From Acidobacteriota bacterium (GTDB lineage: Bacteria > Acidobacteriota > UBA6911): a stretch of 64,000 bases of DNA. The notes under the pieces are model-generated. The model did not search any database. It was not told where the DNA came from and saw only the letters and a list, made by a program, of their open reading frames with translations. The stretch spans positions 1-64,000 of the forward strand of contig JAISUT010000040.1 of assembly GCA_031271905.1 (NCBI GenBank), in the 5' to 3' direction. Position numbers and translations under genes: made by a program. Position 1 is the first letter of the stretch. The number at the start of each line of letters is the position of its first letter. Positions 23,873-32,967 of the stretch are shown piece after piece.

Positions 23873-23996
23873 GGGATCCTGCGAAAAAACCCGGATGCCG
23901 GCGCCAGCGCCTTGGTCGAAAACGCCCCTTCGCCGCAGCAAACTCCGCTTTTCGACCTGCGGCGACGCCTTGTCTGCGAGGTTTTTGCAGGCTCCT
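23873..23996. repeat. Dispersed palindromic repeat, copy D (long type)
   Basis: Outer arms gggatcctgcgaaaaaaccc / gaggtttttgcaggctcct; extra inner hairpin GGTCGAAAA / TTTTCGACC. Confidence 0.8.
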
Positions 23997-25710
23997 ATAA
24001 AACCTCGCGCGCCGCATACTTCGTGTGCAGGAGGTGATGGCTCTTCTCCCCCAGGGGCTTGCCCAGGAACTCGTCGTACAGCCGCTTGACGTAAGGGTTC
24101 TTGTGGCTGACCCGCAGCTTCGCCGTCTCGTCTATCTTGTACAACGCCGCCATGCGCGCCTTCGCCGCGTCCGGGTCGATGCCGATGGGCTGACCGCCGC
24201 CGTTGATGCAGCCGCCCGGGCAGGTCATGAACTCGATGAACTGCAAATCGCTGCGCCCGGCGCGGATCTCGTCGAGCATCTTGCGGGCGCCGGACAGGCT
24301 GTTGACCACCGCCGCCCCCACCTCCAGGTCGCCGATCTTCGCGCGCAGCTCCTTGCGCCCCTTCATGCCGCGCACCGGCAGCACGTCGAGCTTGGGCAGC
24401 TCCTCGCCCGTCAGCAGGAAGTTCGCCGTGCGGATGGCAGCCTCCATCACGCCGCCCGACGCGCCGAAGATCTTCCCCGCCGTCGAACGCTCGCCGAAGG
24501 GGTTGTCCGCCGTCTGCGGCTCGATGCCCATCAGGTTGACGCCGAACATGCGCAGCAGGCGCCCCAGCTCGCGCGTCGTCAGGACGTAGTCCACGTCCGG
24601 CGTGTGGTCGCGCCCCATCTCCGGCCGCCCGCTCTCGAACTTCTTCGCGGTGCAGGGCATGATCGAGACGCTGACGACCTTCTTGGGGTCGAGGTTCTCC
24701 TTCTCCGCGAAGTAGCTCTTGATGATCGCCCCCATCATCTGCTGGGGGCTCTTGCAGGAAGAAAGGTTGGGGATGAGGTCGGGGTAGAACTGCTCCACGA
24801 ACTTGATCCAGCCTGGCGAGCAGCTCGTGAACATCGGCAGGACGCCGCCGCTTGCGATGCGGTGCGCCAGCTCCGAGCCCTCCTCCATGATGGTCAGGTC
24901 GGCGGTGAACGAGGTGTCGAACACCCAGTCGAAGCCCAGCAGACGCAACGCCGCCACCATCTTGCCGTCTACGTCCTGCCCGGCGGGGACGCCGAACTCC
25001 TCGGCCAGGCTCACCGAGACCGCCGGGGCGTGCTGGGCGATCACCACCTTGTCCGGGTCGGAGAGCGCCGCCACCACCTCGTTCAGGCAGGAGTGCTCGG
25101 TCAGCGCCCCGGTGGGGCAGGCGACGATGCACTGCCCGCAGTTGACGCAGGTCGAGACGTTCAACCCCTGGTCGAACGTCGTGCCGATGTAGGTCTTGCA
25201 ACCGCGCCCGACGAAGTCGATGCAGCATATCCCCTGCACCTCCTCGCAGACCCGCACGCAGCGGCCGCACAGGATGCACTTGTCCGGGTCGCGCACGACG
25301 GCGCCCGAGACGTCGTGCGGCCGGTGGTTCTTCGCGCCGCGCAACGAACGCTGGCGCACGCCCATCGCCTCGGCCAGCCGCTGCAGCTCGCAGTTGCCGC
25401 TTCGCACGCAGTAGAGGCAGTCGTCGGGGTGGTTGCTGAGCAGCAGCTCGACGATGGTCTTGCGCGCATTCAGGACTTTGGGCGAGCGCGTGCGCACCTT
25501 CATCCCCGGCGAGACCGGATAGGAGCAGGAGGGGAGCAGCGCCCCCGTCCCTTCCTGCTCCACCACGCACATGCGGCAGGCGCCGCTCGGCGGCAGCCCC
25601 TCCATGTGGCACAGGGTGGGGACGTGGATCCCCTCCCGCTTCAGGGCGGCGAGTATCGTCTCGCCCTCCCCGGCTTCAATCGTTCTTCCGTCCACCTGCA
25701 TCTCGATCAT
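23995..25710 (-). CDS. hydA: [FeFe] hydrogenase catalytic subunit (group A, HydA/HndD type)
   Basis: N-terminal 2Fe-2S ferredoxin, His/Cys cluster, 2x[4Fe-4S] (CILCGRCVRVC, CVNCGQCIVACPTGAL), L1 FTSCSPGW, L2 MPCTAKKFE, L3 EFMTCPGGCINGGGQP. Confidence 0.94.
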   Translation of the reverse strand: MIEMQVDGRTIEAGEGETILAALKREGIHVPTLCHMEGLPPSGACRMCVVEQEGTGALLPSCSYPVSPGMKVRTRSPKVLNARKTIVELLLSNHPDDCLYCVRSGNCELQRLAEAMGVRQRSLRGAKNHRPHDVSGAVVRDPDKCILCGRCVRVCEEVQGICCIDFVGRGCKTYIGTTFDQGLNVSTCVNCGQCIVACPTGALTEHSCLNEVVAALSDPDKVVIAQHAPAVSVSLAEEFGVPAGQDVDGKMVAALRLLGFDWVFDTSFTADLTIMEEGSELAHRIASGGVLPMFTSCSPGWIKFVEQFYPDLIPNLSSCKSPQQMMGAIIKSYFAEKENLDPKKVVSVSIMPCTAKKFESGRPEMGRDHTPDVDYVLTTRELGRLLRMFGVNLMGIEPQTADNPFGERSTAGKIFGASGGVMEAAIRTANFLLTGEELPKLDVLPVRGMKGRKELRAKIGDLEVGAAVVNSLSGARKMLDEIRAGRSDLQFIEFMTCPGGCINGGGQPIGIDPDAAKARMAALYKIDETAKLRVSHKNPYVKRLYDEFLGKPLGEKSHHLLHTKYAAREVL

Positions 25711-25730
25711 CGTCTTTCCCTCGGCTTCTC

Positions 25731-25795
25731 AAGGGAACCGCTAAAAACCCCGGATGCCGCATTGCGCCCTGTCTGCGAGCTTTTAAGGTTCCCTC
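25731..25795. repeat. Dispersed palindromic repeat, copy E (short type) between hydA and hydB
   Basis: gggaaccgctaaaaacccc ... gagcttttaaggttccct with core ggatgccgcattgcgccctgtctgc. Confidence 0.8.
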
Positions 25796-25888
25796 GAATC
25801 TAAAGTGCTTCCCGACCGCATCCCGGCCGCAAAGGCGGGGCGTCGCGCAAAGCCGTCAGCCCACCCCGCCTTGCGCCGGCTCGACCGC

Positions 25889-28800
25889 CTACCTCGGTTG
25901 CGTGAACTCCAAGTCGCAGCGCGCGCAACGCAACGCCTCCGCCTTGGCACCGGCTTCGTCGGGCGTCAGCTCCACCTCGGCGAACCCGCCTTTGCGCTGC
26001 GCCGCCGTAAGGACGGGCAGCTTCAAGCGGAAGACCTCGCCCTCCTCGCCGCCGTCCCCGTCCCCTGTGGCCACAGGCGCCACGTAGACCGTGGGGAGGA
26101 CGACCTTGGGCAGCTCCCTCATGAGCTTGCCGGAGAGGTAGCGGTCGATCATCACCGCCGCCTTCTTGCCCGCCGCGACGCCGCCGATGACGGTGCTGGG
26201 GCCGGTCACAACGTCGCCCCCGGCGAAGACGCCCGCGACGTTGGTCGCCAACGATTCGGGCGACACCTCCACCGTCCCCCATTTGCTGAGGGCCACGCCG
26301 TCCATCCCCGCCGTCTCCGGCTCCTCGCTGATGGCGACGATCAGGGTGTCGAGCGGCACTTCGAACTCAGACCCCTTGATCGGCACCGGCGTGCGGCGTC
26401 CCGAGGCGTCGGGCGCGCCCAGCTCGTTGCGCAACAGCGTCAACGACGCAAGCTTGCCGTCCTTCCGGCCGACGGCCACCGGGGTCGCCAGCGTTTCCAA
26501 GGTTATGCCTTCCTCGATCCCCGCCTCGATCTCCTCCTCGAACGCCGGCATGCTCTCGCGGGTGCGGCGGTAGAAGACCGTCACGCTGTCCACCCCCGGC
26601 TGGCGCAACGCCACGCGCGCAGCGTCCATTGCGGAGTTGCCGCCGCCGACGACGCCCACCCTGCCCTTGGCGAGGTTTTCGCCGCGCAGGTTCCATGCCT
26701 TGAGGAACTTGATGCCGGGCATGATCCCTTCGGCGTCCTCGCCCTCCAGGTCGAGCTTTTTGCTGGCTTGCGAGCCGGTGGCGACGAAGACCGCCTTGTA
26801 GCCATCCTTGAGCAGCGCATCGACGGTGAAGTCCTTGCCCAGCGCCTTGCCGTACTCGATCTTCAGGTTGTCGTTCAAAAGCGACGCGATTTCTTTTTCA
26901 AGGATGTCCTTGGGGAGCCGGTATGCGGGGATCGCGGCGGCGAGCATGCCGCCCGCCTTCTGCTCGCGCTCGAACACCGTCACCCGATGCCCCTTCAGCG
27001 AAAGGGCGTTGGCGGCGGCCAAGCCCGCCGGACCCGCGCCCACCACCGCGACCCTCGCGGCGTCCTTGTTGGCGGAGACCGCCGCGGGGGCGGGCGGCTC
27101 GGCGGAATCGACCACGAAGCGCTTCAGGCTGCGGATGGCGATGGGCTCGCCCCCGGTCGCCCCGGCGCGGCAGACCTTCTCGCACGGGTGGTTGCAGACG
27201 CGCGCGCAGGCGGACGGGAAGGGGTTGGCGTCGCGGATGACCTTGTAGGCTTCCGCGTACTCGCCGCGCCCGACCAGGGCGACGTAGCGCCACGCCTCGG
27301 TGCCCACGGGGCAGCCGCTTTGGCAAGGCGCGCCCGTCAGCTCCTTGCAGGAGCCTGCGGGACAGCGGCGCTCGTACAGGTGCGCCTCGTACTCGTCGCG
27401 GAACCACTTCAGGGTGGAGAGCACGGGGTTGGGGGCGGACTGCCCCAGCCCGCACAGGCTCGTGGAGCGGATCATCTCGCCCAGCTCCTGCAGGCGCATG
27501 ATCCCCTGCACGCGCAGGAGCGGGTCGATGCCCGCCTCCTTGTGGCGCGGGCGGGTGAGGCTCGTGAGGATCTCCAGCATCCGGCGCGTCCCCTCACGGC
27601 AGGGGATGCACTTGCCGCAGCTCTCGGACTGGATGAACTCCATGAAATACTTGGCGAAATCGACCATGCAGGTCGATTCGTCCACGACCACCAGGCCGCC
27701 GGAGCCCATGATGGTGCCGAACGCCTTGAGCTTCTCGTAGTCGGTCTGGATGTCCAGGTGCGCCGCCGGGACGCAGCCGCCCGAGGGGCCGCCGATCTGC
27801 ACCGCCTTGCACTTCTTGTTGTTCGGGATGCCGCCGCCGATGTCGTAGACCACCTCGCGCAGGGGCGTCCCCATCGGTATCTCGACCAGGCCCGTGCGGC
27901 GCACCATGCCGGACAGGGCGAAGACCTTCGTCCCCTTGCTGCCCGCGGTGCCCATCGCGGCGTACCACTCCGCGCCGCGGTCCAGGATGACCGGCAGGTT
28001 CGACAGCGTCTCGACGTTGTTGATGATGGTCGGCTTGCCGAACAGCCCCGACGCCGCCGGGAAGGGGGGGCGGGGGCGCGGCATCCCGCGCTTGCCTTCG
28101 ATGGAGTGGATGAGCGCCGTCTCCTCGCCGCAGACGAAGGCGCCCGCCCCCATCTTGAGCTTGATCTCGAAGTCGAAGCCGCTGCCGAGGACGTTCTCGC
28201 CTATCAGGCCGCAGGCGCGCGCCTGGGCGAACGCCTCGTTCAGGTGCTTGATCGCCAGCGGGTACTCGGCGCGGATGTAGATGTACGCCTTGGTCGCGCC
28301 GATGGCGTAGGCCGCTATCAGCATCCCCTCCAGGAGCCGGTGCGGGTCGCTCTCGCAGACGGCGCGGTCCATGAACGCGCCCGGATCGCCCTCGTCGGCG
28401 TTGCAGATCAGGTATTTCTGGTCGGCGACGGAGGCGCGCGCGAACTTCCACTTGAGCCCGGTCAGGAAGCCGCCGCCCCCCCTGCCGCGCAAACCGCTCT
28501 TTTCGACCGCGGCGCAGACGTCCTCCGGCTTCATCGTCGCCAAGACCTTGGCGATGGCGCTGTAGCCGCCGCGGGCGATGTACTCGTTGATGTCGCGCGG
28601 GTTGATGATGCCGCTCGCGCCCAGCACCACGCGCACCTGGTTTTTCAGGAAGGGGTGGTCTTCGAGGAGCGGCACGCCGTCCCACGGCTGCGCGCCCTTG
28701 ACGGCGTACTGGCCCAGCACCAGCCCTCCGGGGACGGCGCCGTCCACGAGCACCGCTTCGAGCAGGCCGGCGGCCTTGTCTTCCGTGACCGGCCCGAAGC

Positions 28801-29179
28801 TGACGCGCGCGCGGCCCGGCATCTGGATGTCCACGATGGGCTCGTCCGAGCACATGCCGTTGCAACCGACCTCGATGACGTCGGCCTTGATCCGGCGCTC
28901 CTCCAGGAACTTCTTGACGGCGGCGATGGTCTTGGCCGCGCCCGCGCCGAGCCCGCAGGTGCCCGCGCCGATGAAGACGGCGGGCTGGGCGACCGTTTCG
29001 CGCCGCAGGGAGGCCAGCAGCTCTTGGACGGCCTTCGGGCCTTTCTGGCGCGCGCCGACGAAGGGCTCCGCCTTGAGGGCTTCGAGCAGGCCGCCGGAGA
29101 CCTCGTTGAACCCGACCCAGCACTTCCCGCTGGGCTCGACGACTATGTTTTTAGCTTTGCTTCCAGTCTTAGCGGCCAT
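25889..29179 (-). CDS. hydB: Fusion: NuoF/HydB-type flavoprotein + GltD-type NAD(P)H FAD oxidoreductase
   Basis: NuoF-like half (GRGGGGFLTGLKW, GAGAFVCGEETALIHSIEG, ESCGKCIPCREGT), then Fer4_20/GltD half (CARVCNHPCEKVC, VAVVGAGPAGLAAANAL, VGVVGGGNSAMDAA, GGDVVTGPSTVIGGVAAG) in one uninterrupted 1096-aa frame. Confidence 0.93.
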   Translation of the reverse strand: MAAKTGSKAKNIVVEPSGKCWVGFNEVSGGLLEALKAEPFVGARQKGPKAVQELLASLRRETVAQPAVFIGAGTCGLGAGAAKTIAAVKKFLEERRIKADVIEVGCNGMCSDEPIVDIQMPGRARVSFGPVTEDKAAGLLEAVLVDGAVPGGLVLGQYAVKGAQPWDGVPLLEDHPFLKNQVRVVLGASGIINPRDINEYIARGGYSAIAKVLATMKPEDVCAAVEKSGLRGRGGGGFLTGLKWKFARASVADQKYLICNADEGDPGAFMDRAVCESDPHRLLEGMLIAAYAIGATKAYIYIRAEYPLAIKHLNEAFAQARACGLIGENVLGSGFDFEIKLKMGAGAFVCGEETALIHSIEGKRGMPRPRPPFPAASGLFGKPTIINNVETLSNLPVILDRGAEWYAAMGTAGSKGTKVFALSGMVRRTGLVEIPMGTPLREVVYDIGGGIPNNKKCKAVQIGGPSGGCVPAAHLDIQTDYEKLKAFGTIMGSGGLVVVDESTCMVDFAKYFMEFIQSESCGKCIPCREGTRRMLEILTSLTRPRHKEAGIDPLLRVQGIMRLQELGEMIRSTSLCGLGQSAPNPVLSTLKWFRDEYEAHLYERRCPAGSCKELTGAPCQSGCPVGTEAWRYVALVGRGEYAEAYKVIRDANPFPSACARVCNHPCEKVCRAGATGGEPIAIRSLKRFVVDSAEPPAPAAVSANKDAARVAVVGAGPAGLAAANALSLKGHRVTVFEREQKAGGMLAAAIPAYRLPKDILEKEIASLLNDNLKIEYGKALGKDFTVDALLKDGYKAVFVATGSQASKKLDLEGEDAEGIMPGIKFLKAWNLRGENLAKGRVGVVGGGNSAMDAARVALRQPGVDSVTVFYRRTRESMPAFEEEIEAGIEEGITLETLATPVAVGRKDGKLASLTLLRNELGAPDASGRRTPVPIKGSEFEVPLDTLIVAISEEPETAGMDGVALSKWGTVEVSPESLATNVAGVFAGGDVVTGPSTVIGGVAAGKKAAVMIDRYLSGKLMRELPKVVLPTVYVAPVATGDGDGGEEGEVFRLKLPVLTAAQRKGGFAEVELTPDEAGAKAEALRCARCDLEFTQPR

Positions 29180-29642
29180 CGCCCCCCTCCGTTTCCCTGC
29201 ATTCCTGAATGATTTTCACCAGCTTCTGGGGGGTCACCTTGGCGTAGAACTCGCCGTTGAGGTTCATCACCGGCGACAGCCCGCATGCGCCCATGCAGGC
29301 GACCACTTCGAGGCTGAAGAGCCGGTCGCGCGAGGTCTGCCCCGGCTTCAGGCCCAGCTCCTTCTCGGCCGTCTCCAGCACGCGGTTGGAGCCTTTGACG
29401 TGGCACGCCGTCCCGCGACAGACCATGAAATGGTACTTGCCCTTGGGCTGGAAGCGGAACTGGTTGTAGAAAGTCGCCACGCCGTATATCTTGGCGGTCG
29501 GGATGCCGAGGTGCTTGCCGATCTCGGCGATCGCCTCGCGGGACAGGTACCCCTCGTCCTCCTGCACCTCTTGCAAGATGGGGATCAGGGCGTCCCGCCC
29601 CGCTCCGGGGTGTTTTTTCAAAACGGACTCCACAGCGCTCAT
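29169..29642 (-). CDS. hydC: NuoE/HydC-type 2Fe-2S subunit
   Basis: IYGVATFYNQFRFQPKGKYHFMVCRGTACHVKGS...VVACMGACGLSPVMNLNGEFY. Confidence 0.93.
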   Translation of the reverse strand: MSAVESVLKKHPGAGRDALIPILQEVQEDEGYLSREAIAEIGKHLGIPTAKIYGVATFYNQFRFQPKGKYHFMVCRGTACHVKGSNRVLETAEKELGLKPGQTSRDRLFSLEVVACMGACGLSPVMNLNGEFYAKVTPQKLVKIIQECRETEGGDGR

Positions 29643-29763
29643 GTGATCATTCTCCTCCAAACGATTACGAACGGCGCACGCGCCATCCGACTGCAACCTG
29701 TAAAACCCTTTCGCCTTGCCGCGACCCTCGCCCGCCCCGCGACTCTGCCGCTTCGCGACGCAT

Positions 29764-30477
29764 TTAGGGTGCGCGGCGCTCTCCCGCCCCCCCGCCTGCG
29801 CCGCAGGCGTCTTGCGCATTCTGTGCATTCTGCGCGTCCTGCTCGGACTGGCGCGCCTGGCGCGCGAAGAACGCCACCCGGTCCATCGACATCGCCAGGT
29901 CTATCTCCTCGACGTAGACGCTCTCCGGCGTCTGGAGCGGCGTCCGGGCGAAGTTCATGATCCCCCGCACCCCCGCCTCCACGAATATGTCCGCCACCTC
30001 CTGCGCCTCACGGTCGGGCACGGCCAGGATGCCGACCGTGATGTCCTGCCCCCGGATGACCTCGGCGGCTTTTTCTATCGGGTAACAGCGGCAGCCGCCG
30101 ATCACGCGGTCGAACTTGTCCGCGTCGGCCTCGAACGAGGCGACGATCTTCAGCGTCGGGCGCCGTCCCGAAAAGAACTTCAGGAGCGCGCGCCCGAAGT
30201 TGCCGACTCCGGCGAGCGCCGCCTTCTGCTGGTTTTCGGGGGCGGGGAACAGGAACGTCTCGATGTGCTCGCGCAACTTTTTGACCTCGTAGCCGCGCGC
30301 CGGCGTCCCGGTGTAACCCAGAACCATCAGGTCGCGGCGCACCTGGGCGGCGGTCACCTGGGCCTTTGCGGCCAAGAGGTGTGAATAGATGTGCGACTCG
30401 CCTTCGGCCGCAAGGTCACGCAGGGTGCGCCAGTAGCGCGTCAACCGACCTATCGTCCGATAAGGTGCTATCTCCAC
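29764..30477 (-). CDS. rex: Redox-sensing transcriptional repressor Rex
   Basis: RLTRYWRTL, AAQVRRDLMVLGYTGTPARGYEV, AGVGNFGRALL, MNFARTPLQTPESVYVEEIDLA. Confidence 0.93.
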   Translation of the reverse strand: MEIAPYRTIGRLTRYWRTLRDLAAEGESHIYSHLLAAKAQVTAAQVRRDLMVLGYTGTPARGYEVKKLREHIETFLFPAPENQQKAALAGVGNFGRALLKFFSGRRPTLKIVASFEADADKFDRVIGGCRCYPIEKAAEVIRGQDITVGILAVPDREAQEVADIFVEAGVRGIMNFARTPLQTPESVYVEEIDLAMSMDRVAFFARQARQSEQDAQNAQNAQDACGAGGGAGERRAP

Positions 30478-30504
30478 CGAGAACTCCCCGTTAAAGGATT
30501 AGCA

Positions 30505-30522
30505 TTGTGAATTGATTCACGT
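30505..30522. promoter_or_regulatory. Candidate Rex operator upstream of rex-hyd cluster
   Basis: TTGTGAATTGATTCACGT against consensus TTGTGAA-N4-TTCACAA; 28 bp upstream of the rex start. Confidence 0.7.
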
Positions 30523-30724
30523 CGATTGTCAAGGCATGAATCAAGAAAAAATTTCACTTGTCGTCAAATTGTTGTTTATCAACGGCTTGATTCTGTGATT
30601 GATTCTTTGGGCTTACGGCATACGCCCCCCACTCGATGCGCCACTCGATGCGCCCCGCGTCTGGCCCTTGGGCGAAGATCTGTGTTATCCTTGCCGCTTG
30701 ACTCACAGCAGGAGGACATCGGTC

Positions 30725-31273
30725 ATGGGAAAAAACGTGCTTGTGCTCACAGGCTCGCCGCGCAAAGGCGGCAACACGCAACTCCTCGCGGAGGCGTTTG
30801 CGCAGGGTGCGCGCGAGGCGGGATGCGAACTTGCCATCATACATGCTGCGGAAAAGCACATACGCGCCTGCCTCGGCTGCAACGGCTGTTTCGAAACCGG
30901 CGGCGTGTGCGTCCAAAAAGACGACGACATGGCGCCCATCCTGCAGTCTTACCGGGAAGCCGACGTGGTCGTTTTCGCGACGCCCGTGTACTTCTTCGGC
31001 GTCACCGCCCAACTCAAACTGCTGATCGACCGGACTTATGCGCTGCTTCCGGCCGGAAAGCAGAAAAAGGACGTGGTGGTTCTCGCCACCTGCGGAAACG
31101 GGGATGCGGCCGTATGCGCCCCGACGGTCGCGATGTTCCGGGAAATGATCCGTTTTTCCGGCGCCACGGAAAAGGGGCTGATCCTCGCGGCGGGGCTCCA
31201 CGGGCCCGGGGAGATCGCCGGACGCCCGGAGCTGGAACAGGCCAAGGCGCTCGGGCGCTCCTTGGGCGTTTGA
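30725..31273 (+). CDS. Flavodoxin-fold NADPH-dependent FMN reductase / iron-sulfur flavoprotein
   Basis: VLTGSPRKGGNTQLLAEAF; CLGCNGCFETGGVCVQKDDM-like Cys cluster; FATPVYFFGVTAQLKLLIDR. Confidence 0.88.
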   Translation: MGKNVLVLTGSPRKGGNTQLLAEAFAQGAREAGCELAIIHAAEKHIRACLGCNGCFETGGVCVQKDDDMAPILQSYREADVVVFATPVYFFGVTAQLKLLIDRTYALLPAGKQKKDVVVLATCGNGDAAVCAPTVAMFREMIRFSGATEKGLILAAGLHGPGEIAGRPELEQAKALGRSLGV

Positions 31274-31442
31274 GCCGCAAGACGAATAGCCTGGGGGGGA
31301 TCCATCCGCCGGAGCGCCGGCTCGTCACCGCATGGACGGCGGTGCCGTCGTTCCCGGCTCGCTTCCCGGCGCAGGAGGATAAGAATGAGAATTGCGACCT
31401 CAGGTTCGGTCAGCCAAATCGACAAGCTCGAAACAGGCCTCG

Positions 31443-31550
31443 AAGCACATCGGCTACTACGAACGGTTCGGCTTCAAGGAAATCGCGCTGACCAGCTACC
31501 TCGGCGGGGACGAGACGAAAGTCTACGAGGCGGGGACGATAGCCGTTTGA
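31443..31550 (+). pseudogene. C-terminal remnant, possibly GNAT-acetyltransferase-like
   Basis: KHIGYYERFGFKEIALTSYLGGDETKVYEAGTIAV* with no N-terminal domain in frame upstream. Confidence 0.4.
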
Positions 31551-31768
31551 AAACCGGGCGCGCCCCGCGCGACGCGAAAACCACGCAGCGGTGCAAGGCG
31601 ACGCCCGTCTGGCGGGGCAAGATCGAAAGCGGCACCCCTTCCTCCAGGTCATTTTTTTGTTGAAAAGCCCTCCCGGTGTTCTGGTATGCTCGTCCTTTCT
31701 CGCTCGAATGGTTTGTGTCGCAATATAAAACAATCGTTTGCCAGTCAAAGGCTAAGGAGCGCTCTCCC

Positions 31769-32839
31769 ATGCACAGGAAGATCCCGTTTCATCCCTCGGA
31801 ACTCAAAATCGCCTATGAGGCGACCCCTCTTTTCGGGCCGCCCCAACCCATCCGCTCCCATCCCGCCTCCATGCGCGAGAACATCCAGGCGATGTTCTAC
31901 GAGAAAGACCCGTATTGGTTCCCGACCAGCGCCGAGATGGCGATGTTCGTGCCGGACGTCTACAACAACAACCTCGGCCGCGGCAGCTTGGACCTGCCCG
32001 ACGGCGCCCTGACGCGGGACGCCTTCGGCATCGACTGGCAATTCGTCGCCTCGGCCGGCGGGGCTATCGAGCGCCCCGGGCAAGCCCCCCTCCTCGCGGA
32101 CGCGAACGAATGGAAAGACAAGATCAAGTTCCCCGATGTCGATGCCTGGGACTGGGCGGGCGCGGTGGACGCCACCCCTCCCAACATGGCGCAGTCGTTG
32201 CAGACCAGCCTGATCAACGGCTTCTGGTTCGAACGCCTCATATCCTTCATGAGCTTCATGCCCGCAGCCATGGCCCTCATCGACGAAGAACAGCAGGACG
32301 CGATCAAGGAGCTGTTTGAGGTGACGACCGACCTCGGGATCAAGATCGTGGACAAGTTCGTCGAATACTTCCCGCACATGGACGGCTTCAACATCCATGA
32401 CGACTGGGGCGCCCAGAAGAACCCGTTCTTCTCGGAACAGGTTGCCCGCGAGCTGTTCCTGCCGTACATGAAGGAGCTGATCGGTCACATCCACGCCAAG
32501 GGCAGGTATGCCACGCTGCACTCCTGCGGCAACATCGAAACCCGCTGCAACATCTTCGTGGAAGCCGGTTTCGACATGTGGGATCCGATGCCGATGAACG
32601 ACACCCACAAGCTCTACGACGACTGGGGCGACAAGATCGTCGTCGCCGTCGTCCCCGACAAGTTCGATCCGGAGACGACCCCGGAAGGCGAACAGCGCAG
32701 AAGGGCGAGGGAGTACTGCGACCGTTTCTCCGAGAAGGGGAAACCCGCGATCCTCGGTTTCTATGGCGCGTTCGCCATGACGCCGGCGTTCCTGGACGAG
32801 CTGTACGAGTATTCCAGGAAAAAGTATTTCGCGCGGTGA
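31769..32839 (+). CDS. Uroporphyrinogen decarboxylase (URO-D)-family protein, methyltransferase-like
   Basis: HMDGFNIHDDWGAQKNPFFSEQVARELFLPYMKELIGHIHAKG...LHSCGNIE; typical of URO-D/corrinoid methyltransferase-like proteins. Confidence 0.8.
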   Translation: MHRKIPFHPSELKIAYEATPLFGPPQPIRSHPASMRENIQAMFYEKDPYWFPTSAEMAMFVPDVYNNNLGRGSLDLPDGALTRDAFGIDWQFVASAGGAIERPGQAPLLADANEWKDKIKFPDVDAWDWAGAVDATPPNMAQSLQTSLINGFWFERLISFMSFMPAAMALIDEEQQDAIKELFEVTTDLGIKIVDKFVEYFPHMDGFNIHDDWGAQKNPFFSEQVARELFLPYMKELIGHIHAKGRYATLHSCGNIETRCNIFVEAGFDMWDPMPMNDTHKLYDDWGDKIVVAVVPDKFDPETTPEGEQRRRAREYCDRFSEKGKPAILGFYGAFAMTPAFLDELYEYSRKKYFAR

Positions 32840-32847
32840 CAACGGCA

Positions 32848-32912
32848 GGGGGGCCTCTAAAGACCCCGTAGACAAGGCGCGACGCGGCATCCGGTGTCGT
32901 TGACGGCGCACT
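32848..32912. repeat. Dispersed palindromic repeat, copy F (partial/rearranged)
   Basis: ggggggcctctaaagacccc followed by gacaaggcgcgacgcggcatccgg, the reverse complement of the core of other copies. Confidence 0.55.
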
Positions 32913-32967
32913 TTAGGGTTCGGTCGGGGCGAGGTTTGTCGGGGTTTGTCGGAGAAAGGTCGTTTCC

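Noticed and set aside
25805-29212. 1135-aa plus-strand ORF
   Set aside because: Exact antisense shadow of the HydB-GltD gene; no recognisable domains.
29764-29830. AQN repeats at the Rex C-terminus as a functional motif
   Set aside because: Short microsatellite-like gcattctg repeats encoding a disordered tail; no reason to infer function.
30631-30656. 12-bp tandem repeat cactcgatgcgc x2
   Set aside because: Only two units, no clear functional context; likely simple slippage.
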